A stretch of DNA of 64,000 nucleotides from CALCZU01 sp964396165 (GTDB taxonomy: Bacteria; Bdellovibrionota; FAC87; UBA2466). The notes under the pieces are model-generated. The model saw only the letters and a program-made list of their open reading frames with translations. It was not told the DNA's origin and made no database searches. Where the stretch lies: assembly GCA_964396165.1 (NCBI GenBank), contig CAYNEF010000007.1:1-64000 (forward strand). The letters are read 5' to 3'. Both the position numbers and the translations under genes were made by a program. This document shows positions 1 through 7,748 of the stretch, in pieces (positions within the stretch are counted from its first letter, which is position 1; every line of letters starts with the position of its first letter).

Positions 1-50
1 CGGCGCTTTGTTTTTCTCGTATGCGATTTGCGTTTCTTGGGTACTGGCAC
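1..50 (-). CDS. rpmF: Ribosomal protein bL32, 3' end off the left edge
   Basis: Reading leftward from a GTG at 50-48, the first 16 codons give MPVPKKRKSHTRKTKR, the basic N-terminus typical of large-subunit protein bL32. An AGGAG Shine-Dalgarno lies at 62-58. The gene follows yceD by a dozen bases, the widely conserved yceD-rpmF order (family knowledge), which supports the call despite the short visible part. The rest of the gene, including any C-terminal cysteine motif, lies outside the window. Confidence 0.88.
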   Translation of the reverse strand, partial: MPVPKKRKSHTRKTKR

Positions 51-62
51 TGTGTTCTCCTC

Positions 63-605
63 TTAAATATGTGTGTGTTGCAGCACTGAAAAAGGGCTTG
101 CAAGATTTTTGTGCGAACAGCCGCACGTTTTTAGGTTCAAATTCTGGCCACAACTCTGGCAAATGCCTTTGCAGGTTTCACTGCAGGTGGACTTGTACGG
201 GAGACTTAAGAAAAATTGCTCTTCTAATAGAGGAGCCAAATCTATTTCGTTTCCTTCAAAAAAATTAATATCTAAATCTGTATCTTCTTCTTCCTCTTTG
301 CTTTTTGTTTTGTGCGCACGGTTTGATTCCACGTGGGCTAAAGAGACAGCAAAGGGATGCTTGATAGATTGGTCAAACGTTTCGGCACAGCGTGCACAAA
401 TTTGTTCAACATGAAAATCCATTTTCCCTTTCAGGAAATAATCTGGATCTGATTGCACTAAATTAAAATGCACATGCATGGGGCTTAAAAAAGTATGACC
501 TGTATCGGTAATACGCTTAATCATTTCGATGAGCCAAGGTTCCTTGGTGCTATCGAAATCAAAAAGGTTTTCCCCTTCTTTTAATTGTGAAATCACGAGC
601 TTCAT
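63..605 (-). CDS. yceD: YceD/DUF177 family protein
   Basis: A 180-residue protein of the DUF177/YceD family, which is linked to 23S rRNA accumulation and large-subunit assembly. Visible features are a CARC pair at residues 70-73, a conserved block with C141, C145, C149 and C152, and a Cys-Gly-Cys at 161-163, which together look like metal-binding knuckles. A strongly acidic insert (about 103-112) separates the halves. rpmF starts 12 bases downstream on the same strand, so co-transcription is expected. Length is normal for the family. The exact biochemical role is unsettled in general. Confidence 0.88.
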   Translation of the reverse strand: MKLVISQLKEGENLFDFDSTKEPWLIEMIKRITDTGHTFLSPMHVHFNLVQSDPDYFLKGKMDFHVEQICARCAETFDQSIKHPFAVSLAHVESNRAHKTKSKEEEEDTDLDINFFEGNEIDLAPLLEEQFFLSLPYKSTCSETCKGICQSCGQNLNLKTCGCSHKNLASPFSVLQHTHI

Positions 606-630
606 TTGGGCGCTAATCTAACAATTTCCT

Positions 631-1191
631 CTATTTAATCAAGTTGAAAAACTCAGATCTTGTGGCCGGATTTTGGAAGTCTCCCAGAAGGGAACTTGTC
701 TGAGTAGAGGCACTTTGTTTTTCGACTCCGCGCATCATCATACAGAAATGTTGGGCTTCTATGACCACACCCACACCGCAGGGGTTTAGATGTTTCATTA
801 GGAATTCAGATATTTGCGAGGTAAGCCGCTCTTGAACCTGAAGGCGTCTTCCAAAAGCATCGACTACCCTGGCAATCTTAGAAAGGCCGATAATCTTGCC
901 ATTGGGGATATAACCAACGTGGCATTTGCCAAAAAAAGGAAGCAGGTGGTGTTCGCAAAGGCTGTAGAATTCGATGTTTTTAACGATCACCATCTCATTA
1001 TAGGGAGCATCGAAAAGGGCGTTATTGATGATTTCGTCCGGCGACTTCTGGTACCCCTGAGTCAAAAATTCAAAAGCCCGCACATAGCGTTCGGGCGTTT
1101 TCAGTAACCCATCACGCTTGGGATCTTCCCCCAGCGCTTTTAAGAAGTGCTTTACATGCTCTTCCATTTTCTTTTTTGTTTCTTCAGGCAT
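631..1191 (-). CDS. folE: GTP cyclohydrolase I
   Basis: Converts GTP to 7,8-dihydroneopterin triphosphate, the first step of folate and 7-deazaguanine (queuosine) synthesis. The hallmark CEHHLLPFFGKCHVGY block supplies Cys and His zinc ligands and the later QHFCMMMRGV block supplies the second zinc Cys; the SKIARVVD and RLQVQERLT segments are also family-typical. I chose the ATG at 1191, two bases after the queD stop; a TTG at 1215 would add eight residues and overlap queD. Neither has a strong Shine-Dalgarno, so translational coupling to queD is likely. About 186 residues, slightly short but complete. Confidence 0.93.
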   Translation of the reverse strand: MPEETKKKMEEHVKHFLKALGEDPKRDGLLKTPERYVRAFEFLTQGYQKSPDEIINNALFDAPYNEMVIVKNIEFYSLCEHHLLPFFGKCHVGYIPNGKIIGLSKIARVVDAFGRRLQVQERLTSQISEFLMKHLNPCGVGVVIEAQHFCMMMRGVEKQSASTQTSSLLGDFQNPATRSEFFNLIK

Positions 1192-1192
1192 C

Positions 1193-1624
1193 TTAAGTAT
1201 TCCCGTAGTATTCAACGCTGTTTCTTGCGGTTGAGAATAATTTCAAACGATAAAGCTTCCACGTAAATTCTGAAGTGCTTTTTTCAATTTCATCCCACAG
1301 CAAGCGGACGATATTTTCAGAAGTGGGAAGTACATTTTTAAATAAATCTACATCGTAATTTAAGTGTCTATGGTCGAGACGGGTGACTACCAATTCATGC
1401 AAGATCTTTTTCAACGTACTGAAATGAACCACCATTTGGGTTTTGGGATCGATGGGCCCTTTGATTGTGACCTCGAGCTCGTAATTATGCCCATGTCCAA
1501 ACGGGTTGGAACAGGGACCGAACAACTCAAAATTTTCTGCATCCGACAAGTCTTCAAGATAAAGTCTGTGGGCCGCTGAGAATTCAAGTTTGCGAGTGAT
1601 AAGAAGAGTTTGTGTCTCTTTCAT
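1193..1624 (-). CDS. queD: 6-pyruvoyl-tetrahydropterin synthase / QueD family
   Basis: A 143-residue tunnelling-fold enzyme that takes dihydroneopterin triphosphate either to 6-carboxy-tetrahydropterin (QueD, queuosine route) or to pyruvoyl-tetrahydropterin. Zinc histidines are visible in AAHR (near residue 18) and GHGHNY (near 43-48), with the active-site Cys in GPCSNPFGHGHNY, then LDHRHLNYD, PTSEN and a C-terminal NSVEYYG. It is immediately followed by folE, which makes its substrate. I favour the queuosine role because the pair resembles bacterial folE-queD clusters, but queC and queE are not in the window. ATG start; no obvious preQ1 riboswitch upstream. Confidence 0.88.
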   Translation of the reverse strand: MKETQTLLITRKLEFSAAHRLYLEDLSDAENFELFGPCSNPFGHGHNYELEVTIKGPIDPKTQMVVHFSTLKKILHELVVTRLDHRHLNYDVDLFKNVLPTSENIVRLLWDEIEKSTSEFTWKLYRLKLFSTARNSVEYYGNT

Positions 1625-1889
1625 GGGTGCGAACTTAGCTTATCTACTCAAAGGAATCAAATGGGGAGAAAAGAGAAATTGTGACATTTGTGGGCCCCTT
1701 TGTGAGGGAGACCTTTGTAGTAAAAGTGAGCAGATTATGTACCTGAAGTTTAAGGGTTTTTAAGTAAACCCCTGTTGGAGGTGTCAGTCTTCTCTACAGT
1801 CGCAGTTTTAAAGAAATAGAATTTCCTAAAAATCTTAAAGTGCAGTGATTGCGAAGTATTCGAAGAGTGAACACCCATGGCTTGATGCA

Positions 1890-1905
1890 TGGCACGTCAC
1901 TTGCT
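1890..1905 (+). promoter_or_regulatory. Sigma-54 promoter, full core match
   Basis: TGGCACGTCACTTGCT matches TGGCAC-N5-TTGC at all ten core bases, with GG at 1891-1892 and GC at 1903-1904 exactly ten apart. It predicts a start near 1916 and a 73-base leader to the ATG at 1989. It sits in the 364-base gap 1625-1988, which also holds a dyad GGGTTT-N6-AAACCC at 1754-1771, about 120 bases upstream, where an enhancer-binding activator could sit. No small gene is seen in the gap. Confidence 0.75.
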
Positions 1906-1988
1906 CATTTACCCAATGAGCAGAGTCTATGTGTGACTCTCTTCAAAGAGTTGAGTGTTGAAAATTTAGTTGTAAGGAGAAGCTGATA

Positions 1989-3836
1989 ATGAAAGCCAAA
2001 GTGGAAGTGAAACGTAACCTGAAGTTGAATAACCTGAAGTCATTCAGTGTTATTACCCTAATGATCCTAGCCTTTGCCTCTGGCAAAATTGTGGCTGCTG
2101 ATGAGTTCAAACTCTGGCATGCCTCAGGAAGCTCGGTAGACAAAGAACTTGTTCATTTGAACGATGATTCTAAAAAAGAAGCTATCAAAATGCTGGAAGA
2201 CAAAAAGCACGAAGATTTCGTTAAGAAGTTTTCGAGCGAACCTTTCCAGATGATCGAAGGCATTAAGGAATTGCTTGTTAAGAAAGAAAAAGCAATTGAT
2301 GATGACTCAAAAGTCACTGATAAAGTGAAAGCGAAAGAAGAAGCACGCAAAGAATTGATCGATGCGATGAAAAAAGTGGACGACAAACACTTTGGAAGCG
2401 ATAAAGCAAAAGCTTTCTTCATAAGCGCAATCGAAGAAGCGACAAAAGATATCAACAGTGCAATTCTTCTTGAAAAACTCTTCGGAACTGAGCTTGCTAA
2501 GCAAATCTTGGCTCTTCGCGGAGAAAAGAAAGAAGAAGTTCCTCCTGCTCCTGGAGTAAATCCTCCAGTAGCTGGCACAACACCTACACCTACTCCCGGT
2601 GTTCGTGAATTAACTGACGATGAGTTGAAAGCACAAGCACAACAAATCTGTGACATTGTGAAAAAGAACCCAACTCAGATTCAACAGCCTCCTGCAGATC
2701 CAGAAAACGCAGCGCTGAAGTCTGAAATCGAACAGTTGAAAAACGCATTGAACGATACTTTAAACAAAGTATCTGAAATCGGGACTCCAAGTCCTGTCAA
2801 TAACCAAGCGCAAAAACGCGAAAAGGGTCTTGAAGAAATTCTTCCTGGTCTATTAGCAAACGCTCTTGGCAACGACGACAAGAATAACGATGTTGCTCAA
2901 CCACAACAGCAACAACCGTTCTTCCCACAACAGAGAAATGACAGAGACAACCAGGATCCTAATCAGTTCAACCAAGACTTGCCTCAGCCGCAACAGCAAC
3001 AAGCTGGAATGCCTTTCTTCCCTGGTATGTTCGGAAGCACATCGAGTGCGACTCAAGTACCAGTCAGATTGGATCTTCCTAGCGCAAGCGGCAGAGAAGA
3101 ACTGAAATCTGCTCAGAGCGTAATCGCTTCTCTGGAATCCAGACAGCCGATTGCATCTCAGCTGAGCTTCAACGCAGGTATCCCTGAACTTGTGATGGCT
3201 AAAGCTAAAGTTTCCAGCCAATTGAAAACTGCTCAAGCAGCATTGAACAATGCTCGCGAACAAGGCAGCAGATTGGATGAACAACTTGAAGAGCTTAAAG
3301 ACGGAGGACGTGCAGCACTTGCTCCTAACGTAAAGCAAAAGCAAGCTCAGTTGCAACAGCTTGTCACAACAAAGAAAGCGCAAATGGATCAACAAAAGCA
3401 AACTCTGATGATGCTCGCTCCTGAGCAAAGAGATCAGATTATGCCGATGATTCAGATGTTGCAGCAAGAAGTGACAACAGCTGAAGCTGATTTGAATAAC
3501 TACAATGCTCAAGTCGAAGTAGCGATTGAGTCTGGTAACGCTCAAATCAAAGCAATGGCTAAACGCCGCGACCAATTGAACTCTGCAGCTACAAAGCTTG
3601 AGTCGCAAATCGCAGGATTGAAAGAAGATGAAGCTTCTGCACAGCAGCTCATCAACACCAATCTGCAAATGCAACAACAACAGCAAGTACAGCAAGGTGG
3701 AGTACCTAACATCAACCGCATCCAAGGTGCGGGTCGCTCTCCGGTTCCTAGCCGAATCATGAGTGGCGCGATGAGCGGTAACACGAACGTCATGAGAGGT
3801 TCGCTCGCTGGTCAGTCAACAGCTGCTAAGAAGTAA
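1989..3836 (+). CDS. Secreted Gln-rich coiled-coil protein, function unknown
   Basis: A 615-residue protein I do not recognise. The N-terminus has basic residues followed by a hydrophobic stretch (about 17-35) ending near AAD, consistent with a signal peptide. The body is low-complexity: a charged Lys/Glu/Asp helical part (about 45-185), a Pro/Thr linker, a Gln/Pro/Asn-rich segment (about 300-345, with runs of Q), then a long heptad-like Ala/Gln/Leu coiled coil (about 370-560) and a polar tail. ATG with AAGGAGA at 1974-1980. The gene stands alone behind a full sigma-54 consensus and ends before a strong terminator, so it is probably a conditionally induced envelope or extracellular structural protein (inference). 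Confidence 0.85.
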   Translation: MKAKVEVKRNLKLNNLKSFSVITLMILAFASGKIVAADEFKLWHASGSSVDKELVHLNDDSKKEAIKMLEDKKHEDFVKKFSSEPFQMIEGIKELLVKKEKAIDDDSKVTDKVKAKEEARKELIDAMKKVDDKHFGSDKAKAFFISAIEEATKDINSAILLEKLFGTELAKQILALRGEKKEEVPPAPGVNPPVAGTTPTPTPGVRELTDDELKAQAQQICDIVKKNPTQIQQPPADPENAALKSEIEQLKNALNDTLNKVSEIGTPSPVNNQAQKREKGLEEILPGLLANALGNDDKNNDVAQPQQQQPFFPQQRNDRDNQDPNQFNQDLPQPQQQQAGMPFFPGMFGSTSSATQVPVRLDLPSASGREELKSAQSVIASLESRQPIASQLSFNAGIPELVMAKAKVSSQLKTAQAALNNAREQGSRLDEQLEELKDGGRAALAPNVKQKQAQLQQLVTTKKAQMDQQKQTLMMLAPEQRDQIMPMIQMLQQEVTTAEADLNNYNAQVEVAIESGNAQIKAMAKRRDQLNSAATKLESQIAGLKEDEASAQQLINTNLQMQQQQQVQQGGVPNINRIQGAGRSPVPSRIMSGAMSGNTNVMRGSLAGQSTAAKK

Positions 3837-4027
3837 CCAAAGAATTGTTTAAGCCGAAAGGCTCTAAGCAGTAATGAAGTTCTTCGAGGGACCGAATGCG
3901 GAAGTAGAGTAGAAGTAGAGTCGGTCCTACTAGTTGTGTGAATGTAGAGTGGAAGCTGAATGTAGAGACCTGGCTCCCTCGATAGTCTTCTGATACTGCA
4001 AAAGAGTGAAGGTTTAAAAAAAGATAT

Positions 4028-4062
4028 AAAACCCCCGCTGTAAAAAGCGGGGGTTTTGTTTT
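4028..4062. terminator. Strong bidirectional terminator
   Basis: A 12-base perfect stem (4028-4039 with 4046-4057, AAAACCCCCGCT arm) with a six-base loop, followed by a T-rich run on the plus strand and T-rich on the minus strand. It lies between the convergent genes ending at 3836 and 4076. The stretch before it (3889-3960) holds several GTAGAG direct repeats and a GGACCGA/TCGGTCC inverted pair of unknown meaning. Confidence 0.85.
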
Positions 4063-4075
4063 TTATTCAAAAAAA

Positions 4076-7000
4076 TTATGGAGTATAAACCCCTCCTGAG
4101 TTCAAATAAGCACTGCCTCCACCAAAAATCAAAAATTTGCTACCTGTCCAGACTGCACTGCGCAGGTTGCGAGCTGCTGGTGCATTTGTAGTTGTCGTAA
4201 GTGACCAAGAGTTTGCAACAGGATCATATAATCCTCCCGTGTTTTGTACCGGACTACTGCCGTTGCCGCCAAAGATAATCATTTTGCTCCCGCTCCAAAC
4301 AGCGCTGAGATCCATTCGACCAAAAGGTACATTAGTGGTGCTTGTAGTTGCCCATGTATTTGCATTCGGATCGTATAAGCCCCCGCTGTTATAATAAGTG
4401 CCACCTGTGTAACCGCCGAAGACTATCATTTTGGATCCTGTCCAAACAGAAACATGGCTGTTTCGAGCAGGAGGAGCGCCAGCTGTTGTTGTCGTGGTCC
4501 ACGTGTTTGTTATCGGATTAAATGCGCCACCTGTATTGATATTGGTAAATCCATTGTATCCACCGAAGGTGATCAGTTTGTTTTCTGACCATATTGCCGT
4601 ATGCATATATCTCCCTTCTGGAGCACCTGTGGTTGACGATACCGTCCAAGCATTTGTGATGGGATCGTAACTTCCCCCATCATTATAAGTACCAACAGCA
4701 GCTCCTCCAAAGACTAGCATCTTGCTGCCTGTCCAAACTGCGGAGTGTTGTTGACGTACTTGAGGTGCATTTGTTGTTTCGAGTGCTGTCCAGGAGTTCG
4801 CAACACTGTCATACGCTCCTCCATCGTTGTAATTGACTGAATTATTAGTCCCACCAAAAATCAACATTTTTCCACCAGTCCAAACAGCCGAGTGGTAAAA
4901 ACGAATACTGGGAGCATTGGTTGTGGTCGTGTTAGTCCAAGAATTTACAATCGGATCATATTGACCGCCATCGTTCAAATAGACGCCTCCGCTTGCACTG
5001 CCTCCGAAGACTATCATTTTAGATCCCGACCACACTGTGGAATGGTAGCCACGTGCAGTTGGTGCTCCAGTTGTCGTCATCACAGTCCAAGTATTTGTCG
5101 CAGATACTGCCGGAGGTGTGTACACGCCTCCGGAGTTCATGGCGACGCCGCCGTTATCTTCTCCTCCAAAGGTAAGCATTTTTCCACCGGTCCACACTGC
5201 TGAATGGTAACGTCGGCCAAGGGGAGCGTTGATGCTATTTGTAGCAAGCCAAGTATTTGCCTGCGGATCGTAAATTGCTCCTGTATTGATATGACTTCCC
5301 GTATAGCCACCAAAGACCAGCATTCGTCCACCCATCCATACGGATGCACTTAAAAAGCGCGGGGAGGGTGCAGAGGTTGTGCTGGTCACGGTCCAAGTAT
5401 TTGCATTGGGATCATATTGGCCGCCTGTATTTAAAAATCCTCCATCCGTGCCGCCAAAAATAATCATGGAGGAGCCAGTCCAAGCAGCCATGTGTCTGTC
5501 ACGAAAACGAGGAGCACCCGTTGTAATCGTGATCGTCCAGGAGTTTGCTACTGGATCATATTGACCCCCAGTGTTTAAGTAACTTGCACCACTCCCACCA
5601 AAAACAACCATTTTGCTTCCAGTCCATACGGCAGAGTGAAAGTAGCGTGAAGCGGGAGCATTTGTTGTTTCAAGAATAGTCCAGGAATTTGCGGTTGGGT
5701 CATATTGCCCTCCAGTATTTAATTCAACGCCATCGAATCCACCGAACACAATCATTTTACTTCCAGTCCATACGGCCGTGTGCTCATCTCGAATCGAGGG
5801 CGCAGAAGTTGTCTGTGTAGCAGACCAAGTGTTTGCAATCGGATCGTACTGTCCTCCCGTGTTAAAATAACTGCCATTGTAACCACCAAACAATACGACA
5901 GTGGAACCAGTCCAAATTGCCGTTGTACGGAATCGTGTGGAGGGAGCAGAAGTTGTTGAAACAGTCGTCCAGCTGTTTGCGACTGGATCAAAAAGCCCTC
6001 CAGAATTAAAGTAGGATGTGCCGTTGTATCCACCGAATACAACCATTTTTCCGCCGGTCCAAACTGCGGAATGCTCATACCGACTGACAGGAGCGCCACT
6101 AGTCGACATCGCGGTCCACAGTTCTTCCGTATACGTATATAAATTTGTTCCCGTACCGGATTGTGAATCTGAATTAGTTACGACTATGTCGTAGGTCCCG
6201 TTGCTGCCAGTGGGTGTACTGCAAGTAATTGTAGTTGCGCTACTGACTGAGACAGAGGTGCACGCACCCCCTCCTATTGTTACCGTCGCTCCTGAGAGAA
6301 AACCAGTTCCCGTAATGGAAACAGACGTCGAACCTAAAAGTGTACCGATATTTGGACTCACACTACTGACTGTAGGTGCAGGTTGGTACGTATAAGCAGA
6401 ATTGAGTGTGTTATTTTGTGTGTCTGTATTTGTAACTTTAACGGCATAAGTTCCAGCAGACTTCGCAGGCAATGTACAAGTGACAGTGGTGGTTCCTGAA
6501 ACGCTGGGGCTTGTACAGTCCGTGCCCCCGACTTGTACGGTCGCACCCAATATAAAGTCTGATCCTGAAATTGTCAGTGTGCCACCGCCTGCAAGTGCGC
6601 CTGCACTGGGAGAAACCGATGTCACTGTCGGAGCCGCTTGGTACGAATATAAACTGTACCCTGTAGCACTTTGTTCATCCGAATTTGTTACAACAACGTC
6701 AACGGTGCCAGCAGCATGTGCAGTAGTAGTACATGAAATCGATGTGGATGAGTTTACCGTTAAGGAAGTACAATTACTTCCACCGATTGCAACGACCGCA
6801 CCACTTCTAAAATATGTTCCGTTCACTGTGACACTCGTGCCTCCCGCGAGCGCTCCTGCTGACGTACTGATAGAAGTCACTGTCGGCGCTTCATAATAAT
6901 TTAAAGCGTTGGTGAGAGTCGTACTTTCGTCAAATTCATTTCCCACAAACAAGTCTACGCTGCCCACGCTGTGTGCAGGTATCACACAAGTGAATGCAGT

Positions 7001-7642
7001 GCTTCCGCTTAGGGTAACTGAAGTGCAGGGGTTATCCCCTAAAGTCACTGTCATATTTTTTCTGAAATAGGTTCCGCGCACAGTGAGAGTGTTGCCTCCT
7101 GCGACGTTTGCATGGTTGGGTGAGAGAGAAGTGATCTCGGGACTATGGCTATATCCTTCACCAGTGATATCGAGAGTGGAAGTTTTGGAAGTGTTAGAGG
7201 GCTTTCCATTCCCATAGGTAAGCGTAAGCGTAATAGAGGAAGTTTCTCTTTTTATCGGACTAAAAAGTAAAACGAGAGTACAACTTTTGCCACTTTCCAA
7301 ATCGGTACTGCAGGTACCGTCCGTTCCGGGAAAACTATCACCCTTATAGGAAAAAGGACTAGAGAGTTGCGAGGAAGTGATTTTGTTAGCTTTGGATTCT
7401 CCAGAGTTTGTAACGGTTACTGTTACTTCTTCAGTCTCATCTACTGGCAGTCTCTCAAAGGTGTAGGTAGTGAAGGGTGTATCTTCAGCATTGGAAAGAG
7501 TGAAAGTTAAATGCGCGGCGGATTTTATGGCAATACCAGGATGGTAATCTTCATCAATTACGCTTTCGCCCCCTAAACAGGCCGAAAACAAAAGTAACAC
7601 AGGCAAAAGCACTATGTTTAAAAATTTGACAGACAGTTTCAC
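4076..7642 (-). CDS. Large lipoprotein with IPT/TIG domains and 14 kelch repeats
   Basis: A 1188-residue surface or periplasmic lipoprotein. The signal ends in the lipobox LFSAC (Cys22). Domain order: a choice-of-anchor-D/ASPM-like beta-sandwich (about 45-165), four IPT/TIG domains beginning with PTVTSVSPSAGALAGG-type motifs (about 165-500), then 14 kelch-type repeats with the pattern R..HSAVWTGSKMIVFGG, a short loop, NTGGQYDP.ANSW. Fourteen repeats fit two seven-bladed propellers. The repeats are very similar to each other, which implies recent expansion or recombination. GTG start with a weak ribosome site; single-gene unit. Likely a cell-surface binding protein; ligand unknown. A second, shorter kelch-like lipoprotein lies at 53019-55049. 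Confidence 0.88.
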   Translation of the reverse strand: MKLSVKFLNIVLLPVLLLFSACLGGESVIDEDYHPGIAIKSAAHLTFTLSNAEDTPFTTYTFERLPVDETEEVTVTVTNSGESKANKITSSQLSSPFSYKGDSFPGTDGTCSTDLESGKSCTLVLLFSPIKRETSSITLTLTYGNGKPSNTSKTSTLDITGEGYSHSPEITSLSPNHANVAGGNTLTVRGTYFRKNMTVTLGDNPCTSVTLSGSTAFTCVIPAHSVGSVDLFVGNEFDESTTLTNALNYYEAPTVTSISTSAGALAGGTSVTVNGTYFRSGAVVAIGGSNCTSLTVNSSTSISCTTTAHAAGTVDVVVTNSDEQSATGYSLYSYQAAPTVTSVSPSAGALAGGGTLTISGSDFILGATVQVGGTDCTSPSVSGTTTVTCTLPAKSAGTYAVKVTNTDTQNNTLNSAYTYQPAPTVSSVSPNIGTLLGSTSVSITGTGFLSGATVTIGGGACTSVSVSSATTITCSTPTGSNGTYDIVVTNSDSQSGTGTNLYTYTEELWTAMSTSGAPVSRYEHSAVWTGGKMVVFGGYNGTSYFNSGGLFDPVANSWTTVSTTSAPSTRFRTTAIWTGSTVVLFGGYNGSYFNTGGQYDPIANTWSATQTTSAPSIRDEHTAVWTGSKMIVFGGFDGVELNTGGQYDPTANSWTILETTNAPASRYFHSAVWTGSKMVVFGGSGASYLNTGGQYDPVANSWTITITTGAPRFRDRHMAAWTGSSMIIFGGTDGGFLNTGGQYDPNANTWTVTSTTSAPSPRFLSASVWMGGRMLVFGGYTGSHINTGAIYDPQANTWLATNSINAPLGRRYHSAVWTGGKMLTFGGEDNGGVAMNSGGVYTPPAVSATNTWTVMTTTGAPTARGYHSTVWSGSKMIVFGGSASGGVYLNDGGQYDPIVNSWTNTTTTNAPSIRFYHSAVWTGGKMLIFGGTNNSVNYNDGGAYDSVANSWTALETTNAPQVRQQHSAVWTGSKMLVFGGAAVGTYNDGGSYDPITNAWTVSSTTGAPEGRYMHTAIWSENKLITFGGYNGFTNINTGGAFNPITNTWTTTTTAGAPPARNSHVSVWTGSKMIVFGGYTGGTYYNSGGLYDPNANTWATTSTTNVPFGRMDLSAVWSGSKMIIFGGNGSSPVQNTGGLYDPVANSWSLTTTTNAPAARNLRSAVWTGSKFLIFGGGSAYLNSGGVYTP

Positions 7643-7748
7643 GTACTACTTTCTTAAATCATCAGTATACGTGTGCTGTGTGATAGAAAAATGCGCGTGA
7701 TTATGCTGTTTTCTTCACAATTATAAATTGGGAAGATGATGGGATTTA

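Noticed and set aside
1625..1760. Possible preQ1 riboswitch upstream of queD.
   Set aside because: No preQ1-I style C-rich loop or A-rich tail could be aligned on the minus strand.
2853..3725. Long open frame antisense to the coiled-coil protein gene.
   Set aside because: It mirrors the Gln/Leu-rich codons of the sense gene, lacks a ribosome site and has shadow-like composition.
3889..3960. GTAGAG repeats after the coiled-coil gene considered as a small repeat array.
   Set aside because: The repeats are short, irregularly spaced and imperfect; no function can be assigned.
6480..6896. Open frame antisense to the IPT domains of the large lipoprotein.
   Set aside because: Shadow of repeated sense codons; no start signals.
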